Origin: Streptomyces sclerotialus
GTDB taxonomy: Bacteria > Actinomycetota > Actinomycetes > Streptomycetales > Streptomycetaceae
Assembly (NCBI RefSeq): GCF_040907265.1
Contig: NZ_JBFOHP010000002.1
Location: forward strand, 5,766,001 to 5,830,000
Length of the DNA stretch: 64,000 nt
Reading direction: 5' to 3'
A program made the position numbers and the translations under genes. Positions 16,212 to 25,824 of this stretch are shown one piece after another (the stretch's first letter is position 1; each line of letters opens with the position of its first letter). Under the pieces are notes generated by a model. The model was not told the origin of the DNA. It did no database searches and worked only from the letters and a program-made list of their open reading frames with translations.

Positions 16212-19202
16212 GTGACCGCCTCCGGCGCGGTGCTCGCCCCGCCGGCCCGGCCCCGCTCGGGCGCGAGCAGCCTCCCGCAGATCCTGCTCGCCGTCGTCTG
16301 CGGCGGCTACGCCACCGGCGCGGCGTTCGGCTGGGGCTCGGAGAAACTGGCCCTGATCATGGGTGACTTCGGGCTCAGCGCGGCGGCCCTGGCGGCGGCG
16401 GTCTCCTGCGTGCTGTACGCCCGCAGGCACCACAGCCGCTTTCGACCCGCCTGGCTGCTCTTCGCCGCCTCCTCCGCGATGGCCGGCATCGGCAACGGCG
16501 TCTGGGGCTGGTACGAGGTCGTCCTCGAAGCGCCCGTGCCCAGCCCCTCGGTCGCCGACTTCTGCTTCCTGCTCTTCGCGCCGCCGGCCATCGTCGGCCT
16601 CCTGGTGCTCGCCAAGCGGCCCGTCACCCGGGCCGGCTGGGTCTGCCTGGGGCTGGACGCCTGGCTCATCGGCGGCTCGCTGCTCACGCTCTCCTGGAGC
16701 CTGGCGCTCGCCCACACCACCCACTTCCAGGGCCGGACGGTCGCCCAGGGCGCGCTGTCGCTCGCCTACCCGCTGCTGGACATCGTCCTGGTGAGCATGG
16801 TCCTGGCGCTGCACTTCAGGCGCTCCTCGGCCAACCGCTCGGCGATCAACACCGCCATCGCGGCGCTCGCGCTGACCGTGCTGTGCGACGCGCTGTTCAC
16901 CTCGCCGCTGCTGCGCGAGCACTACCGCTCCGGGCAGATCCTGGACGCCGGCTGGTTCGCCGGGTCCATGCTGCTCGCGTACGCCCCATGGGTCGCCGCG
17001 CGCTCCGGCGCCGACACCCCCGGGGAGGACTTCACCCGCGCCACCCGGCGCTCCGCCGTGCCGCCCGGCAGCCGCCCGATCGCCGGCTCGCTGGCCGCGC
17101 TCACCCCGTACCTCGCCGCCGCCGTCTGCACCCTGGGCATCCTGCTCAACGTCCTGGACGGCCGCCGCATCGACCACGTCGTGCTCTTCACCGGCTGCAC
17201 GGTCGTGCTCGCCCTGGTCGTCCGCCAGGGCATCATGCTCGTGGACAACATCACCCTGACCCGGGAGCTGGCCCAGAAGGAGAACCACTTCCGCTCCCTC
17301 GTGCAGGGCTCCAGCGACGTCATCATGATCGCCGCGCCGACCGGCATCCTGCGCTACGTCAGCCCCGCCGCGTCCGGTGTCTACGGCCGCGACGCCGAGG
17401 ACCTGGTCGGCTCCGAGCTGGCCTCGCTGATCCACCCCGAGGACCTCGGCCGCGTGGTCCACGAAGTACGGCGCTTCCTCGCCGCCGACCCCGAGGCGGA
17501 GCCCACCACCCGCATCGAGTGCCGCTTCCGCGCCGGCGGCGGCCGCCCCGGCGGCGAGCAGTGGCTCAACGTCGAGTCCACGGTCAACCGCCACGAAGGC
17601 GGCCTGATCTTCAACTCCCGTGACGTCACCGAGCGGGTGCGCCTCCAGGCCCAGCTCCAGCACAACGCCTCGCACGACGCGCTGACCGACCTGCCGAACC
17701 GCGCCCTGTTCACCGAACGGGTCAGCCAGGCCGTCAGCGGCCGCCGCTCCTCCGACCACGACACCGCCGTGCTCTACATCGACCTGGACGGCTTCAAACA
17801 GGTCAACGACACCATCGGGCACCAGGCCGGGGACGAGCTGCTGATCCAGGCCGCGCGCAGGCTGGCCGAATCCGTACGGGCCGGAGACATCGCCGCGCGC
17901 CTGGGCGGCGACGAGTTCGCCGCGCTGATCATGGGCGACGGCAGCCGCGACCTCACGAGCCGGGAGTTCCGCGTCCACGAGATCGCCGACCGGCTGCGGA
18001 TCAGGCTGTCCGAGCCGTACCGCATCGACGGCCAGGACGTCCGGGTCGCGGCCAGCATCGGTGTGGCCTTCGCCGAGCCCGGTGTCACCCCGGCCACCCT
18101 GATGCGCAACGCCGACCTCGCGATGTACCGCGCCAAGCAGGCCGGCAAGGGCCGGGTGGAGATGTACGCACCGCAGATGCAGGCCGACGTGGTGCGCCGC
18201 TCCGAACTGGCGACCAAGCTGCGCACGGCCCTGCACGACGGCGAGTTCGCGCTGCTGCACCAGCCCGTGGTCGAGCTCTCCAGTGGCCGGATCACGGCGG
18301 TCGCCGCCCAGGCCCGCTGGCGCTCGGCACAGGGCATCCTCTTCACCCCCGCCGAGTTCCTGCGGGTGGGCGAGCGCGGCCGGCCGGCCACCGAGGAGGG
18401 CGAGCGCACCGCCGAGCTGGGCCGCTGGCAGCTGGAGGAGGCCGTCGAGCAGGCGGCGCGGCGGCACCGCGCGGGCCATCCGGTCAGCGTCGCCGTCCGG
18501 CTCTCCGCCCGGCGGCTGCTGGACCGCAAGCTGCCGCCCAGGAGCATCGAGACGTTACTCGCGCGGCACGGCCTGCCCTCCGGGGCGCTGCTGCTGGAGC
18601 TGTCCGACAGCGACCCGCGGATCCCGCTGGACGAGCTGGAGCGCCGTCTGGCGGCCCTGCGGCGGCTCGGCGTACGGATCGCGCTGGACGGCTTCGGCAG
18701 CGGTTACGCGGCGATCAGCGCACTGCGCCGGCTGCCCATCGACGTGCTGCGGCTGGACCGCGGCCTGGTCGACGGGGTGGTGGAGTCCGCACGGCTGCAC
18801 AAGATCACCGCTGGTCTGCTGCGGATCGCGGGCGACCTGGGACTCCAGTCCGTCGCCGACGGCGTGGACCGCCCGGAACAGGTCACCGCGCTGCGCGCCA
18901 TGGGATGCACGCACGGCCAGGGCATGGCCTTCTCCGGCCCGCTGGACGAGCACCGGCTCCGCAGGGCGCTGACCATCGGCGCTTACCCCGTGCCCGGCCT
19001 GCTGCCCGAGAGCCGCGAGATGGTGCTGAGCAGCGCCGTGCCGGCCGCCCGGCGGGCCGGCCCGCCGCGGGAGGCGGGCGGCGCGGGGCGGCTCGGGGAG
19101 CTGCCGCGGCGGCTCGGCGCGAGCGAGGTGCCGGCCGGTCCCGACGCGATCAGCCATCCCCCGTTGCGCTCAAATAGTGAGACCTCCGTCCCACCCACTT
19201 GA
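16212..19202 (+). CDS. cdgF: Membrane cyclic-di-GMP protein with PAS, GGDEF and degenerate EAL domains
   Basis: Predicted diguanylate cyclase, 996 aa. About eight hydrophobic helices (residues about 20-330) are followed by a PAS domain (about 365-480). The GGDEF domain has an intact GGDEF motif near residue 565 and an inhibitory RxxD site (RAGD) five residues before it. The C-terminal EAL domain (about 670-930) is degenerate: the EAL triad reads AQA, the DDFG motif reads DGFG, the LK pair reads LR and AEGVE reads ADGVD, so phosphodiesterase activity is doubtful. The GTG at 16212 follows GGGGGAGA. The position directly before ilvB matches, from memory, the locus named cdgF in S. coelicolor; the symbol rests on architecture and synteny. 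Confidence 0.88.
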   Translation: MTASGAVLAPPARPRSGASSLPQILLAVVCGGYATGAAFGWGSEKLALIMGDFGLSAAALAAAVSCVLYARRHHSRFRPAWLLFAASSAMAGIGNGVWGWYEVVLEAPVPSPSVADFCFLLFAPPAIVGLLVLAKRPVTRAGWVCLGLDAWLIGGSLLTLSWSLALAHTTHFQGRTVAQGALSLAYPLLDIVLVSMVLALHFRRSSANRSAINTAIAALALTVLCDALFTSPLLREHYRSGQILDAGWFAGSMLLAYAPWVAARSGADTPGEDFTRATRRSAVPPGSRPIAGSLAALTPYLAAAVCTLGILLNVLDGRRIDHVVLFTGCTVVLALVVRQGIMLVDNITLTRELAQKENHFRSLVQGSSDVIMIAAPTGILRYVSPAASGVYGRDAEDLVGSELASLIHPEDLGRVVHEVRRFLAADPEAEPTTRIECRFRAGGGRPGGEQWLNVESTVNRHEGGLIFNSRDVTERVRLQAQLQHNASHDALTDLPNRALFTERVSQAVSGRRSSDHDTAVLYIDLDGFKQVNDTIGHQAGDELLIQAARRLAESVRAGDIAARLGGDEFAALIMGDGSRDLTSREFRVHEIADRLRIRLSEPYRIDGQDVRVAASIGVAFAEPGVTPATLMRNADLAMYRAKQAGKGRVEMYAPQMQADVVRRSELATKLRTALHDGEFALLHQPVVELSSGRITAVAAQARWRSAQGILFTPAEFLRVGERGRPATEEGERTAELGRWQLEEAVEQAARRHRAGHPVSVAVRLSARRLLDRKLPPRSIETLLARHGLPSGALLLELSDSDPRIPLDELERRLAALRRLGVRIALDGFGSGYAAISALRRLPIDVLRLDRGLVDGVVESARLHKITAGLLRIAGDLGLQSVADGVDRPEQVTALRAMGCTHGQGMAFSGPLDEHRLRRALTIGAYPVPGLLPESREMVLSSAVPAARRAGPPREAGGAGRLGELPRRLGASEVPAGPDAISHPPLRSNSETSVPPT

Positions 19203-19235
19203 CACCCCTGGTGCGCCGGGGGGAAGGTCGGAGCC

Positions 19236-19277
19236 ATGCGCACCCGAATTCTCGTACTTGGACAGCGCGTCGGCTGA
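19236..19277 (+). CDS. ilvB leader peptide
   Basis: A 13-residue peptide, MRTRILVLGQRVG, with the run Ile-Leu-Val-Leu in the middle and a further Val near the end. A purine-rich GGAAGGTCGGAG lies upstream as ribosome site. Its only job would be to sense charged Ile, Leu and Val tRNAs. Leader-peptide attenuation of branched-chain amino acid genes has been predicted in actinobacteria by comparative genomics, and this copy fits well. Confidence 0.82.
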   Translation: MRTRILVLGQRVG

Positions 19278-19319
19278 AGCCGGGCCATGACATAGCCCGG
19301 CGCAACGCACCGACGCGCT

Positions 19320-19353
19320 CCCCTCGCTTGCCTGACGGCACGAGGGGTTTTTT
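19320..19353 (+). terminator. ilvB attenuator terminator
   Basis: Arms CCCCTCG (19320-19326) and CGAGGGG (19341-19347) extend inward with TGCC/GGCA and are followed directly by six T's (19348-19353). T tracts like this are rare in the window. Confidence 0.88.
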
Positions 19354-19409
19354 GTTGCACCAGCACCGCCAAACCCCATCAAAACCCTCACCTCCGAGAA
19401 GAGACGCAG

Positions 19410-21263
19410 ATGACCGAGCAGGCCTCCGGGGCCCACCATCCGCAGCCGCGGGCCCGTACCGGCGGGGCACAGCAGCCCACCGCCGTCGAGCACGTCACGG
19501 GCGCGCAGTCCCTCATTCGCTCTCTTGAGGAGGTCGGGGCCGACACCGTATTCGGCATCCCCGGCGGTGCGATCCTCCCGGCGTACGACCCGATGATGGA
19601 CTCCAAGAAGGTCCGTCACGTCCTCGCCCGCCACGAACAGGGCGCGGGCCACGCGGCCACCGGTTACGCGCAGGCCACCGGCAAGGTCGGCGTCTGCATG
19701 GCCACCTCGGGCCCCGGCGCCACCAACCTGGTCACCCCGATCGCCGACGCGCACATGGACTCCGTCCCGCTGGTCGCGATCACCGGCCAGGTCGCCTCCG
19801 CCGCGATCGGCACGGACGCCTTCCAGGAAGCGGACATCTGCGGCATCACGATGCCGATCACCAAGCACAACTTCCTGGTGACCGACCCGGCCGACATCCC
19901 CAAGACGATCGCCGAGGCGTTCCACATCGCCTCGACCGGCCGCCCCGGCCCCGTCCTGGTGGACATCGCCAAGGACGCCATGCAGGCGAAGACCACCTTC
20001 TCCTGGCCGCCGCAGACCGACCTGCCCGGCTACCGCCCGGTGACCAAGCCGCACGCCAAGCAGATCCGCGAGGCGGCCCGCATGATCACCGCCGCCAGGC
20101 GGCCGGTGCTCTACGTCGGCGGCGGCGTCATGAAGGCCGGCGCGACCGCCGAGCTGAAGGTGCTCGCCGAGCTGACCGGAGCCCCCGTCACCACCACCCT
20201 CATGGCACTGGGCTCCTTCCCCGACACCCACCCGCAGCACCTGGGCATGCCCGGCATGCACGGTACGGTCGCCGCGGTCACCGGGCTGCAGAAGGCCGAC
20301 CTGATCGTCGCGCTGGGCGCCCGCTTCGACGACCGCGTCACCGGCAAGCTGGACAGCTTCGCGCCGTACGCCAAGATCGTGCACGCGGACATCGACCCGG
20401 CCGAGATCGGCAAGAACCGCGAGGCCGACGTGCCGATCGTCGGCGACGCCCGCGAGGTCATCGCCGACCTGATCGTGGCCGTCCAGGCCGAGCACGAGGC
20501 CGGCCGCACCGGCGACTACACCGCCTGGTGGAACGACCTGAACCGCTGGCGCGAGCACTACCCGCTCGGGTACGACCTCCCCGAGGACGGCAGCCTCTCC
20601 CCGCAGCAGGTCATCCAGCGCATCGGCCAGCTCGCGCCGGAGGACACCATCTACGCCGCGGGCGTCGGCCAGCACCAGATGTGGGCCGCCCACTTCATCG
20701 ACTACGAGAAGCCCGCGACCTGGCTGAACTCCGGCGGCGCCGGAACGATGGGGTACGCGGTCCCGGCCGCGATGGGCGCCAAGGCCGGACAGCCGGACCG
20801 CCCGGTGTGGGCGATCGACGGCGACGGCTGCTTCCAGATGACCAACCAGGAACTGGTCACCTGCGCGCTGAACAACATCCCGATCAAGGTCGCGATCATC
20901 AACAACGGCGCGCTCGGCATGGTCCGCCAGTGGCAGACGCTGTTCTACAACCAGCGGTACAGCAACACCGTGCTGCACGCCGGACCGGAAGCGGCCGAGA
21001 AGCCGAACCTCGGCACCCGCTGCCCGGACTTCGTGAAACTGGCCGAGGCCATGGGCTGCGTGGCGATGCGCTGCGAGGACCCGGCCGAACTGGACGCCGT
21101 GATCGCCAAGGCGAACGCCATCAACGACCGCCCCGTCGTCGTCGACTTCATCGTCCACGAGGACGCCATGGTCTGGCCGATGGTCGCCGCCGGCACCTCC
21201 AACGACGAGGTCATGGCCGCCCGCGGGGTGCGCCCCGACTTCGGCGACAACGAAGACGACTGA
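19410..21263 (+). CDS. ilvB: Acetolactate synthase, large (catalytic) subunit
   Basis: ThDP-dependent enzyme joining two pyruvates to 2-acetolactate, or pyruvate and 2-oxobutyrate to acetohydroxybutyrate, the first common step of branched-chain amino acid synthesis. It is 617 aa and full length. Visible motifs: [15 protein letters not shown] at the N-terminal PYR domain, the catalytic Glu in [15 protein letters not shown], the central FAD-binding domain, and the ThDP/metal motif [15 protein letters not shown]. ilvN follows after 32 bases. An attenuator precedes the gene. Confidence 0.97.
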   Translation: MTEQASGAHHPQPRARTGGAQQPTAVEHVTGAQSLIRSLEEVGADTVFGIPGGAILPAYDPMMDSKKVRHVLARHEQGAGHAATGYAQATGKVGVCMATSGPGATNLVTPIADAHMDSVPLVAITGQVASAAIGTDAFQEADICGITMPITKHNFLVTDPADIPKTIAEAFHIASTGRPGPVLVDIAKDAMQAKTTFSWPPQTDLPGYRPVTKPHAKQIREAARMITAARRPVLYVGGGVMKAGATAELKVLAELTGAPVTTTLMALGSFPDTHPQHLGMPGMHGTVAAVTGLQKADLIVALGARFDDRVTGKLDSFAPYAKIVHADIDPAEIGKNREADVPIVGDAREVIADLIVAVQAEHEAGRTGDYTAWWNDLNRWREHYPLGYDLPEDGSLSPQQVIQRIGQLAPEDTIYAAGVGQHQMWAAHFIDYEKPATWLNSGGAGTMGYAVPAAMGAKAGQPDRPVWAIDGDGCFQMTNQELVTCALNNIPIKVAIINNGALGMVRQWQTLFYNQRYSNTVLHAGPEAAEKPNLGTRCPDFVKLAEAMGCVAMRCEDPAELDAVIAKANAINDRPVVVDFIVHEDAMVWPMVAAGTSNDEVMAARGVRPDFGDNEDD

Positions 21264-21295
21264 CCGGCCAGGACAGAAGAGAAGAGACCGAGCAC

Positions 21296-21820
21296 ATGAC
21301 CAAGCACACGCTCTCCGTCCTGGTGGAGAACACGCCGGGTATCCTGGCCAGGATCGCCGCGCTGTTCTCCCGCCGCGGCTTCAACATCGACTCACTCGCC
21401 GTCGGTGTCACGGAGCACCCCGACATCTCACGCATCACCATCGTCGTGAATGTCGAGTCGCTCCCCCTGGAGCAGGTCACCAAGCAGCTGAACAAGCTGG
21501 TCAACGTCCTGAAGATCGTCGAGCTGGAGCCGTCCTCGGCCATCCACCGCGAACTGGTCCTGGTGAAGGTCCGCGCGGACAACGAGACGCGCTCGCAGAT
21601 CGTCGAGATCGTCCAGCTGTTCCGCGCCAAGACCGTGGACGTCTCGCCGGAAGCCGTCACCATCGAAGCCACCGGCGGCGCCGACAAGCTGGAAGCCATG
21701 CTCAAGATGCTGGAGCCGTTCGGCATCAAGGAGCTGGTGCAGTCCGGCACGATCGCCATAGGGCGCGGCGCCCGGTCCATCACGGACCGCTCGCTGCGGG
21801 CCCTGGACCGTTCCGCCTGA
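21296..21820 (+). CDS. ilvN: Acetolactate synthase, small (regulatory) subunit
   Basis: Regulatory partner of IlvB, 174 aa, that raises activity and confers valine feedback inhibition. An N-terminal ACT domain (LSVLVENTPGILARIAALFSRRGFNIDSL) is followed by the C-terminal ALS regulatory domain. The ATG at 21296 follows a purine-rich stretch (GAAGAGAAGAGACCGAG) and the usual family N-terminus MTKHTLSVLVENTPG. It is co-transcribed with ilvB. Confidence 0.96.
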   Translation: MTKHTLSVLVENTPGILARIAALFSRRGFNIDSLAVGVTEHPDISRITIVVNVESLPLEQVTKQLNKLVNVLKIVELEPSSAIHRELVLVKVRADNETRSQIVEIVQLFRAKTVDVSPEAVTIEATGGADKLEAMLKMLEPFGIKELVQSGTIAIGRGARSITDRSLRALDRSA

Positions 21821-21904
21821 TCCGCGTCCTCCGGCCGGGGCACCCCGCCACGGCCGGAACGCACCCCCTCGCCCGCGGACCCTGCCCGCATGGCGAGACC
21901 CTGA

Positions 21905-22966
<1,062 letters not shown>

Positions 22967-22978
22967 GCCTCATGGCCG

Positions 22979-23007
22979 AGGGGCCGTACCGGTGCGGTAC
23001 GGCCCCT
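22979..23007. terminator. Terminator after ilvC
   Basis: Perfect 12-bp arms (AGGGGCCGTACC and its complement) close a 5-base loop GGTGC, starting 12 bases after the ilvC stop. Confidence 0.8.
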
Positions 23008-23089
23008 TGCGCCACTCCCTTGTCCACTGCGTAGAACCACGCACGGGTGATCCTTCCGCTCCGGCGAAGGATGAGCCCTGGAACGCCAC

Positions 23090-23095
23090 TACACT
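23090..23095 (+). promoter_or_regulatory. Candidate -10 box for serA (TACACT)
   Basis: TACACT is a good SigA-like -10 hexamer in an otherwise GC-rich gap, giving a leader of roughly 110 bases before serA. No good -35 match is seen at the right distance. Confidence 0.35.
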
Positions 23096-23213
23096 GCTGA
23101 CCACAAGCGCGTCAGGCTCACAACGTCGTGCGTCTTCCACGCGGCTGCCCCCTTCACCGCCTTCGGCCGTCGGGACGGCCGTCCGCGAAGGATTAGTGAG
23201 GACTGAAGACCAC

Positions 23214-24818
23214 GTGAGCACTGCTCCTGCCAGCAAACCTGTCGTACTCATCGCCGAAGAGCTCTCCCCCGCGACCGTCGACGCGCTCGGTCCGGACTTC
23301 GAGATCCGGCACTGCAACGGCGCGGACCGCGCCGAGCTGATCCCCGCCATCGCCGACGTCGACGCGATCCTGGTGCGCTCCGCGACCAAGGTCGACGCCG
23401 AGGCCATCGCCGCCGCGAAGAAGCTCAAGGTCGTCGCCCGCGCGGGCGTGGGCCTGGACAACGTCGACGTCTCCGCCGCCACCAAGGCCGGCGTGATGGT
23501 CGTGAACGCGCCGACCTCCAACATCGTCACCGCTGCCGAGCTGGCCTGCGGCCTGCTGGTCGCCACCGCGCGGAACATCCCGCAGGCGAACGCCGCGCTG
23601 AAGAACGGCGAGTGGAAGCGCAGCAAGTACACCGGCGTGGAGCTGGCGGAGAAGACCCTCGGCGTGGTCGGCCTCGGCCGCATCGGCGTCCTGGTCGCCC
23701 AGCGCATGTCCGCCTTCGGCATGAAGGTCGTGGCGTACGACCCGTACGTCCAGCCCGCGCGCGCCGCCCAGATGGGTGTCAAGCTGCTCTCCCTGGACGA
23801 GCTGCTGGAGGTCTCGGACTTCATCACGGTCCACCTCCCCAAGACCCCGGAGACCGTCGGCCTCATCGGCGACGAGGCGCTGCACAAGGTCAAGCCGTCC
23901 GTCCGGATCGTCAACGCGGCCCGCGGCGGCATCGTGGACGAGCCCGCGCTCGCCGCGGCGCTCAAGGAGGGCCGGGTCGCCGGCGCGGGCCTGGACGTCT
24001 ACGCCTCCGAGCCCTGCACCGACTCCCCGCTCTTCGAGTTCGACCAGGTCGTGTGCACCCCGCACCTGGGCGCCTCGACCGGTGAGGCGCAGGAGAAGGC
24101 CGGTATCGCGGTGGCCCGCTCGGTGCGCCTGGCGCTCGCCGGCGAGCTGGTCCCGGACGCGGTCAACGTCCAGGGCGGCGTGATCGCCGAGGACGTGAAG
24201 CCGGGCCTGCCGCTGGCCGAGAAGCTGGGCCGGATCTTCACCGCGCTCGCGGGCGAGGTCGCGGTCCGCCTGGACGTCGAGGTGTACGGCGAGATCACCC
24301 AGCACGACGTGAAGGTGCTGGAGCTCTCCGCGCTCAAGGGCGTCTTCGAGGACGTCGTCGACGAGACCGTGTCGTACGTCAACGCTCCGCTGTTCGCGCA
24401 GGAGCGCGGCGTCGAGGTCCGCCTCACGACCAGCAGCGAGTCGCCCGAGCACCGCAACGTCGTGACGGTGCGCGGCACGCTCGCCGACGGTGAGGAGATC
24501 TCGGTCTCCGGCACGCTGGCCGGCCACAAGCACCAGCAGAAGATCGTCGCGGTCAACGACCACAGCATCGACCTGGCGCTCGCCGACCACATGGCCTTCC
24601 TGCGCTACAGCGACCGTCCCGGCGTGGTCGGCACGCTCGGCCGGATCCTGGGCGAGGCCGGCATCAACATCGCCGGCATGCAGGTCTCCCGTGCCGACGT
24701 CGGCGGCGAGGCGCTGGTCGCGCTGACCGTCGACGACACGATCGCGGCCCCGGTGCTCGGCGAGATCGCCGACGAGATCGGCGCCACCTCGGCGCGTACG
24801 GTCAACCTGACCGACTGA
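23214..24818 (+). CDS. serA: D-3-phosphoglycerate dehydrogenase
   Basis: First enzyme of serine synthesis, oxidising 3-phosphoglycerate with NAD; 534 aa. It has the long actinobacterial form: a catalytic/nucleotide domain (ARAGVGLDNVDV, GVVGLGRIGVLVAQR, NAARGGIVDEPALAAAL, HLGASTGEAQEKA), an allosteric-substrate-binding domain (about residues 320-455) and a C-terminal ACT domain (SDRPGVVGTLGRILGEAGINIAGMQ pattern) for serine feedback. The GTG at 23214 gives the usual N-terminus; a GTG at 23197 would add six residues. Confidence 0.96.
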   Translation: MSTAPASKPVVLIAEELSPATVDALGPDFEIRHCNGADRAELIPAIADVDAILVRSATKVDAEAIAAAKKLKVVARAGVGLDNVDVSAATKAGVMVVNAPTSNIVTAAELACGLLVATARNIPQANAALKNGEWKRSKYTGVELAEKTLGVVGLGRIGVLVAQRMSAFGMKVVAYDPYVQPARAAQMGVKLLSLDELLEVSDFITVHLPKTPETVGLIGDEALHKVKPSVRIVNAARGGIVDEPALAAALKEGRVAGAGLDVYASEPCTDSPLFEFDQVVCTPHLGASTGEAQEKAGIAVARSVRLALAGELVPDAVNVQGGVIAEDVKPGLPLAEKLGRIFTALAGEVAVRLDVEVYGEITQHDVKVLELSALKGVFEDVVDETVSYVNAPLFAQERGVEVRLTTSSESPEHRNVVTVRGTLADGEEISVSGTLAGHKHQQKIVAVNDHSIDLALADHMAFLRYSDRPGVVGTLGRILGEAGINIAGMQVSRADVGGEALVALTVDDTIAAPVLGEIADEIGATSARTVNLTD

Positions 24819-24837
24819 CGCCCTCGGCAGCCCGAGC

Positions 24838-24874
24838 GAAGGGCCCGGACGGATGCGTTCCGTCCGGGCCCTTC
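24838..24874. terminator. Terminator after serA
   Basis: Perfect 16-bp arms starting GAAGGGCCCGGACGGA around the loop TGCGT, 20 bases after the serA stop. Confidence 0.85.
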
Positions 24875-24888
24875 GACGCGTTCATGAG

Positions 24889-25050
24889 TTGTCCACAGGG
24901 GCCCCGCGGGACGCCGGGGGCCCGTTATCTTCGCGGTATGTGTGGTGGAGGCGGGGGAGGGGGTCTCGCCACCGGGAGCTCTTCCGCTGGTTGGGGAGAG
25001 GGAGGGGCCCTGCCAGGGATGGGAAAGCGAGGGGCCCTGCCAGGGAACGG
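24889..25050 (+). repeat. Dispersed intergenic repeat, copy A (with DnaA-box sequence)
   Basis: It begins with TTGTCCACA, the Streptomyces DnaA-box consensus. Exactly 49 bases after its first base comes ATG inside a conserved block (TTCGC-GTATG-GTGGTGGAGG-GGGGGAGGGG with single variable bases), then a second conserved block GGTT-GGGGAGAGGGAGGGGCCCTGCCA near 24989-25015. The same order and 49-base spacing occur in copy B at 49164. No protein of known type is encoded. Confidence 0.65.
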
Positions 25051-25054
25051 AAGG

Positions 25055-25150
25055 CCTGAGCCCCCCTCCGCCCCCAGCCCTGAGCCCCCCCTCCGCCCCC
25101 AGTCCTGAGCCCCCCTCCGCCCCCAGTCCTGACCCCCCCTCCGGCCCCCG
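25055..25150. repeat. Short tandem repeat, about 24 bp x 4
   Basis: Four head-to-tail units of the form CCTGAG, C-tract, TCCG, C-tract, AG(T) start near 25055, 25079, 25104 and 25128; the last is shortened. The strand is almost pure pyrimidine. It follows repeat copy A and has no spacers, so it is not a CRISPR array. Confidence 0.75.
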
Positions 25151-25225
25151 GCGTAAGACCTATGGACGATACGCCCCGCAGCCCGCGCCTCCTAGGCTCG
25201 ACAGAGACGAACAGGGAGGCCAACC

Positions 25226-25609
25226 ATGGCAGTTGAGCTGAACCACACGATCATCCACGCCAGCGACCGGAAGCGGTCGGCGGAGTTCCTCGCGGACATC
25301 CTCGGGCTGGAGGTGCAGCCCGAGTTCGGCCCCTTCCTCCCCGTGGCGACCGACAACGGCGTCACCCTCGACTTCGCCCAGGACAGCGGCGAGATCACCC
25401 CGCAGCACTACGCGTTCCTGGTCGGCGAGGACGAGTTCACCCGCGGCTTCAACCGCATCAAGGAGCTGGGCCTGGAGTACTGGGCCGACCCGCACCGCAA
25501 GCTCCCCGGCGAGATCAACACCAATGACGGCGGACGCGGTGTGTACTTCGCCGACCCGGACGGCCACTACATGGAGCTGATCACCCGCCCGTACGGCAGC
25601 GGAAGCTGA
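25226..25609 (+). CDS. VOC-family (glyoxalase-fold) protein
   Basis: Small vicinal-oxygen-chelate protein, 127 aa, with two beta-alpha-beta-beta-beta modules. Metal-ligand-like residues are visible: His in the first strand (LNHTIIHASD), His in PQHYAFLVG and Glu in GHYMELITRP. It has the strong ribosome site CAGGGAGGCCAACC and a -10-like TAGGCT upstream near 25193. The substrate is unknown; relatives include dioxygenases, glyoxalases and resistance proteins. Confidence 0.88.
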   Translation: MAVELNHTIIHASDRKRSAEFLADILGLEVQPEFGPFLPVATDNGVTLDFAQDSGEITPQHYAFLVGEDEFTRGFNRIKELGLEYWADPHRKLPGEINTNDGGRGVYFADPDGHYMELITRPYGSGS

Positions 25610-25824
25610 GCCACAGAGGCGTTCACTCGAACGGAGTAACGCCGGGGGGTGGGGCGCGGTGCCGGCGGGTGCCGCGCTCCGCCCTCAGGAGCGGCTTCGG
25701 GACCGGTACGGACCGGTGGCCGGCACGGCGCCCAGGTGCTCCCGACTCGCTGCGCGGCTCCATGGGGTGCGCAATGGGAGTGGTGCGTGCCTCTCCTGCA
25801 GGCGCGCGCGAAAGGAGAGACGCC

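Larger units (their letters stand above)
19203..19409 (+). promoter_or_regulatory. ilvB leader region with transcription attenuator
   Basis: This 207-base leader contains a short peptide gene (19236-19277), a hairpin (19279-19301, stem GCCGGGC), an enclosing 10-bp stem (AGCGCGTCGG at 19264-19273 with CCGACGCGCT at 19310-19319) and a terminator at 19320-19353. The order is that of an amino-acid attenuator: ribosome stalling at branched-chain codons would change which stems form and so whether ilvB is transcribed. The exact antiterminator pairing is not certain. Confidence 0.8.

Noticed and set aside
15876..18479. An 867-codon open frame on the minus strand
   Set aside because: Antisense to the GGDEF/EAL gene and running through its promoter; no recognisable domain.
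19199..19204. A perfect TTGACA upstream of the ilvB leader as a -35 box
   Set aside because: No TANNNT box is found 16-19 bases downstream, so it was not called as a promoter.
25055..25150. Regular repeats that could suggest a CRISPR array
   Set aside because: Units are directly adjacent with no unique spacers, and no cas genes are present.
24938..25241. Open frames starting at the conserved ATG of repeat copy A
   Set aside because: The translation is Gly/Pro-rich low complexity across a tandem repeat, and the equivalent ATG in copy B gives an unrelated continuation. Treated as a repeat, not a gene.
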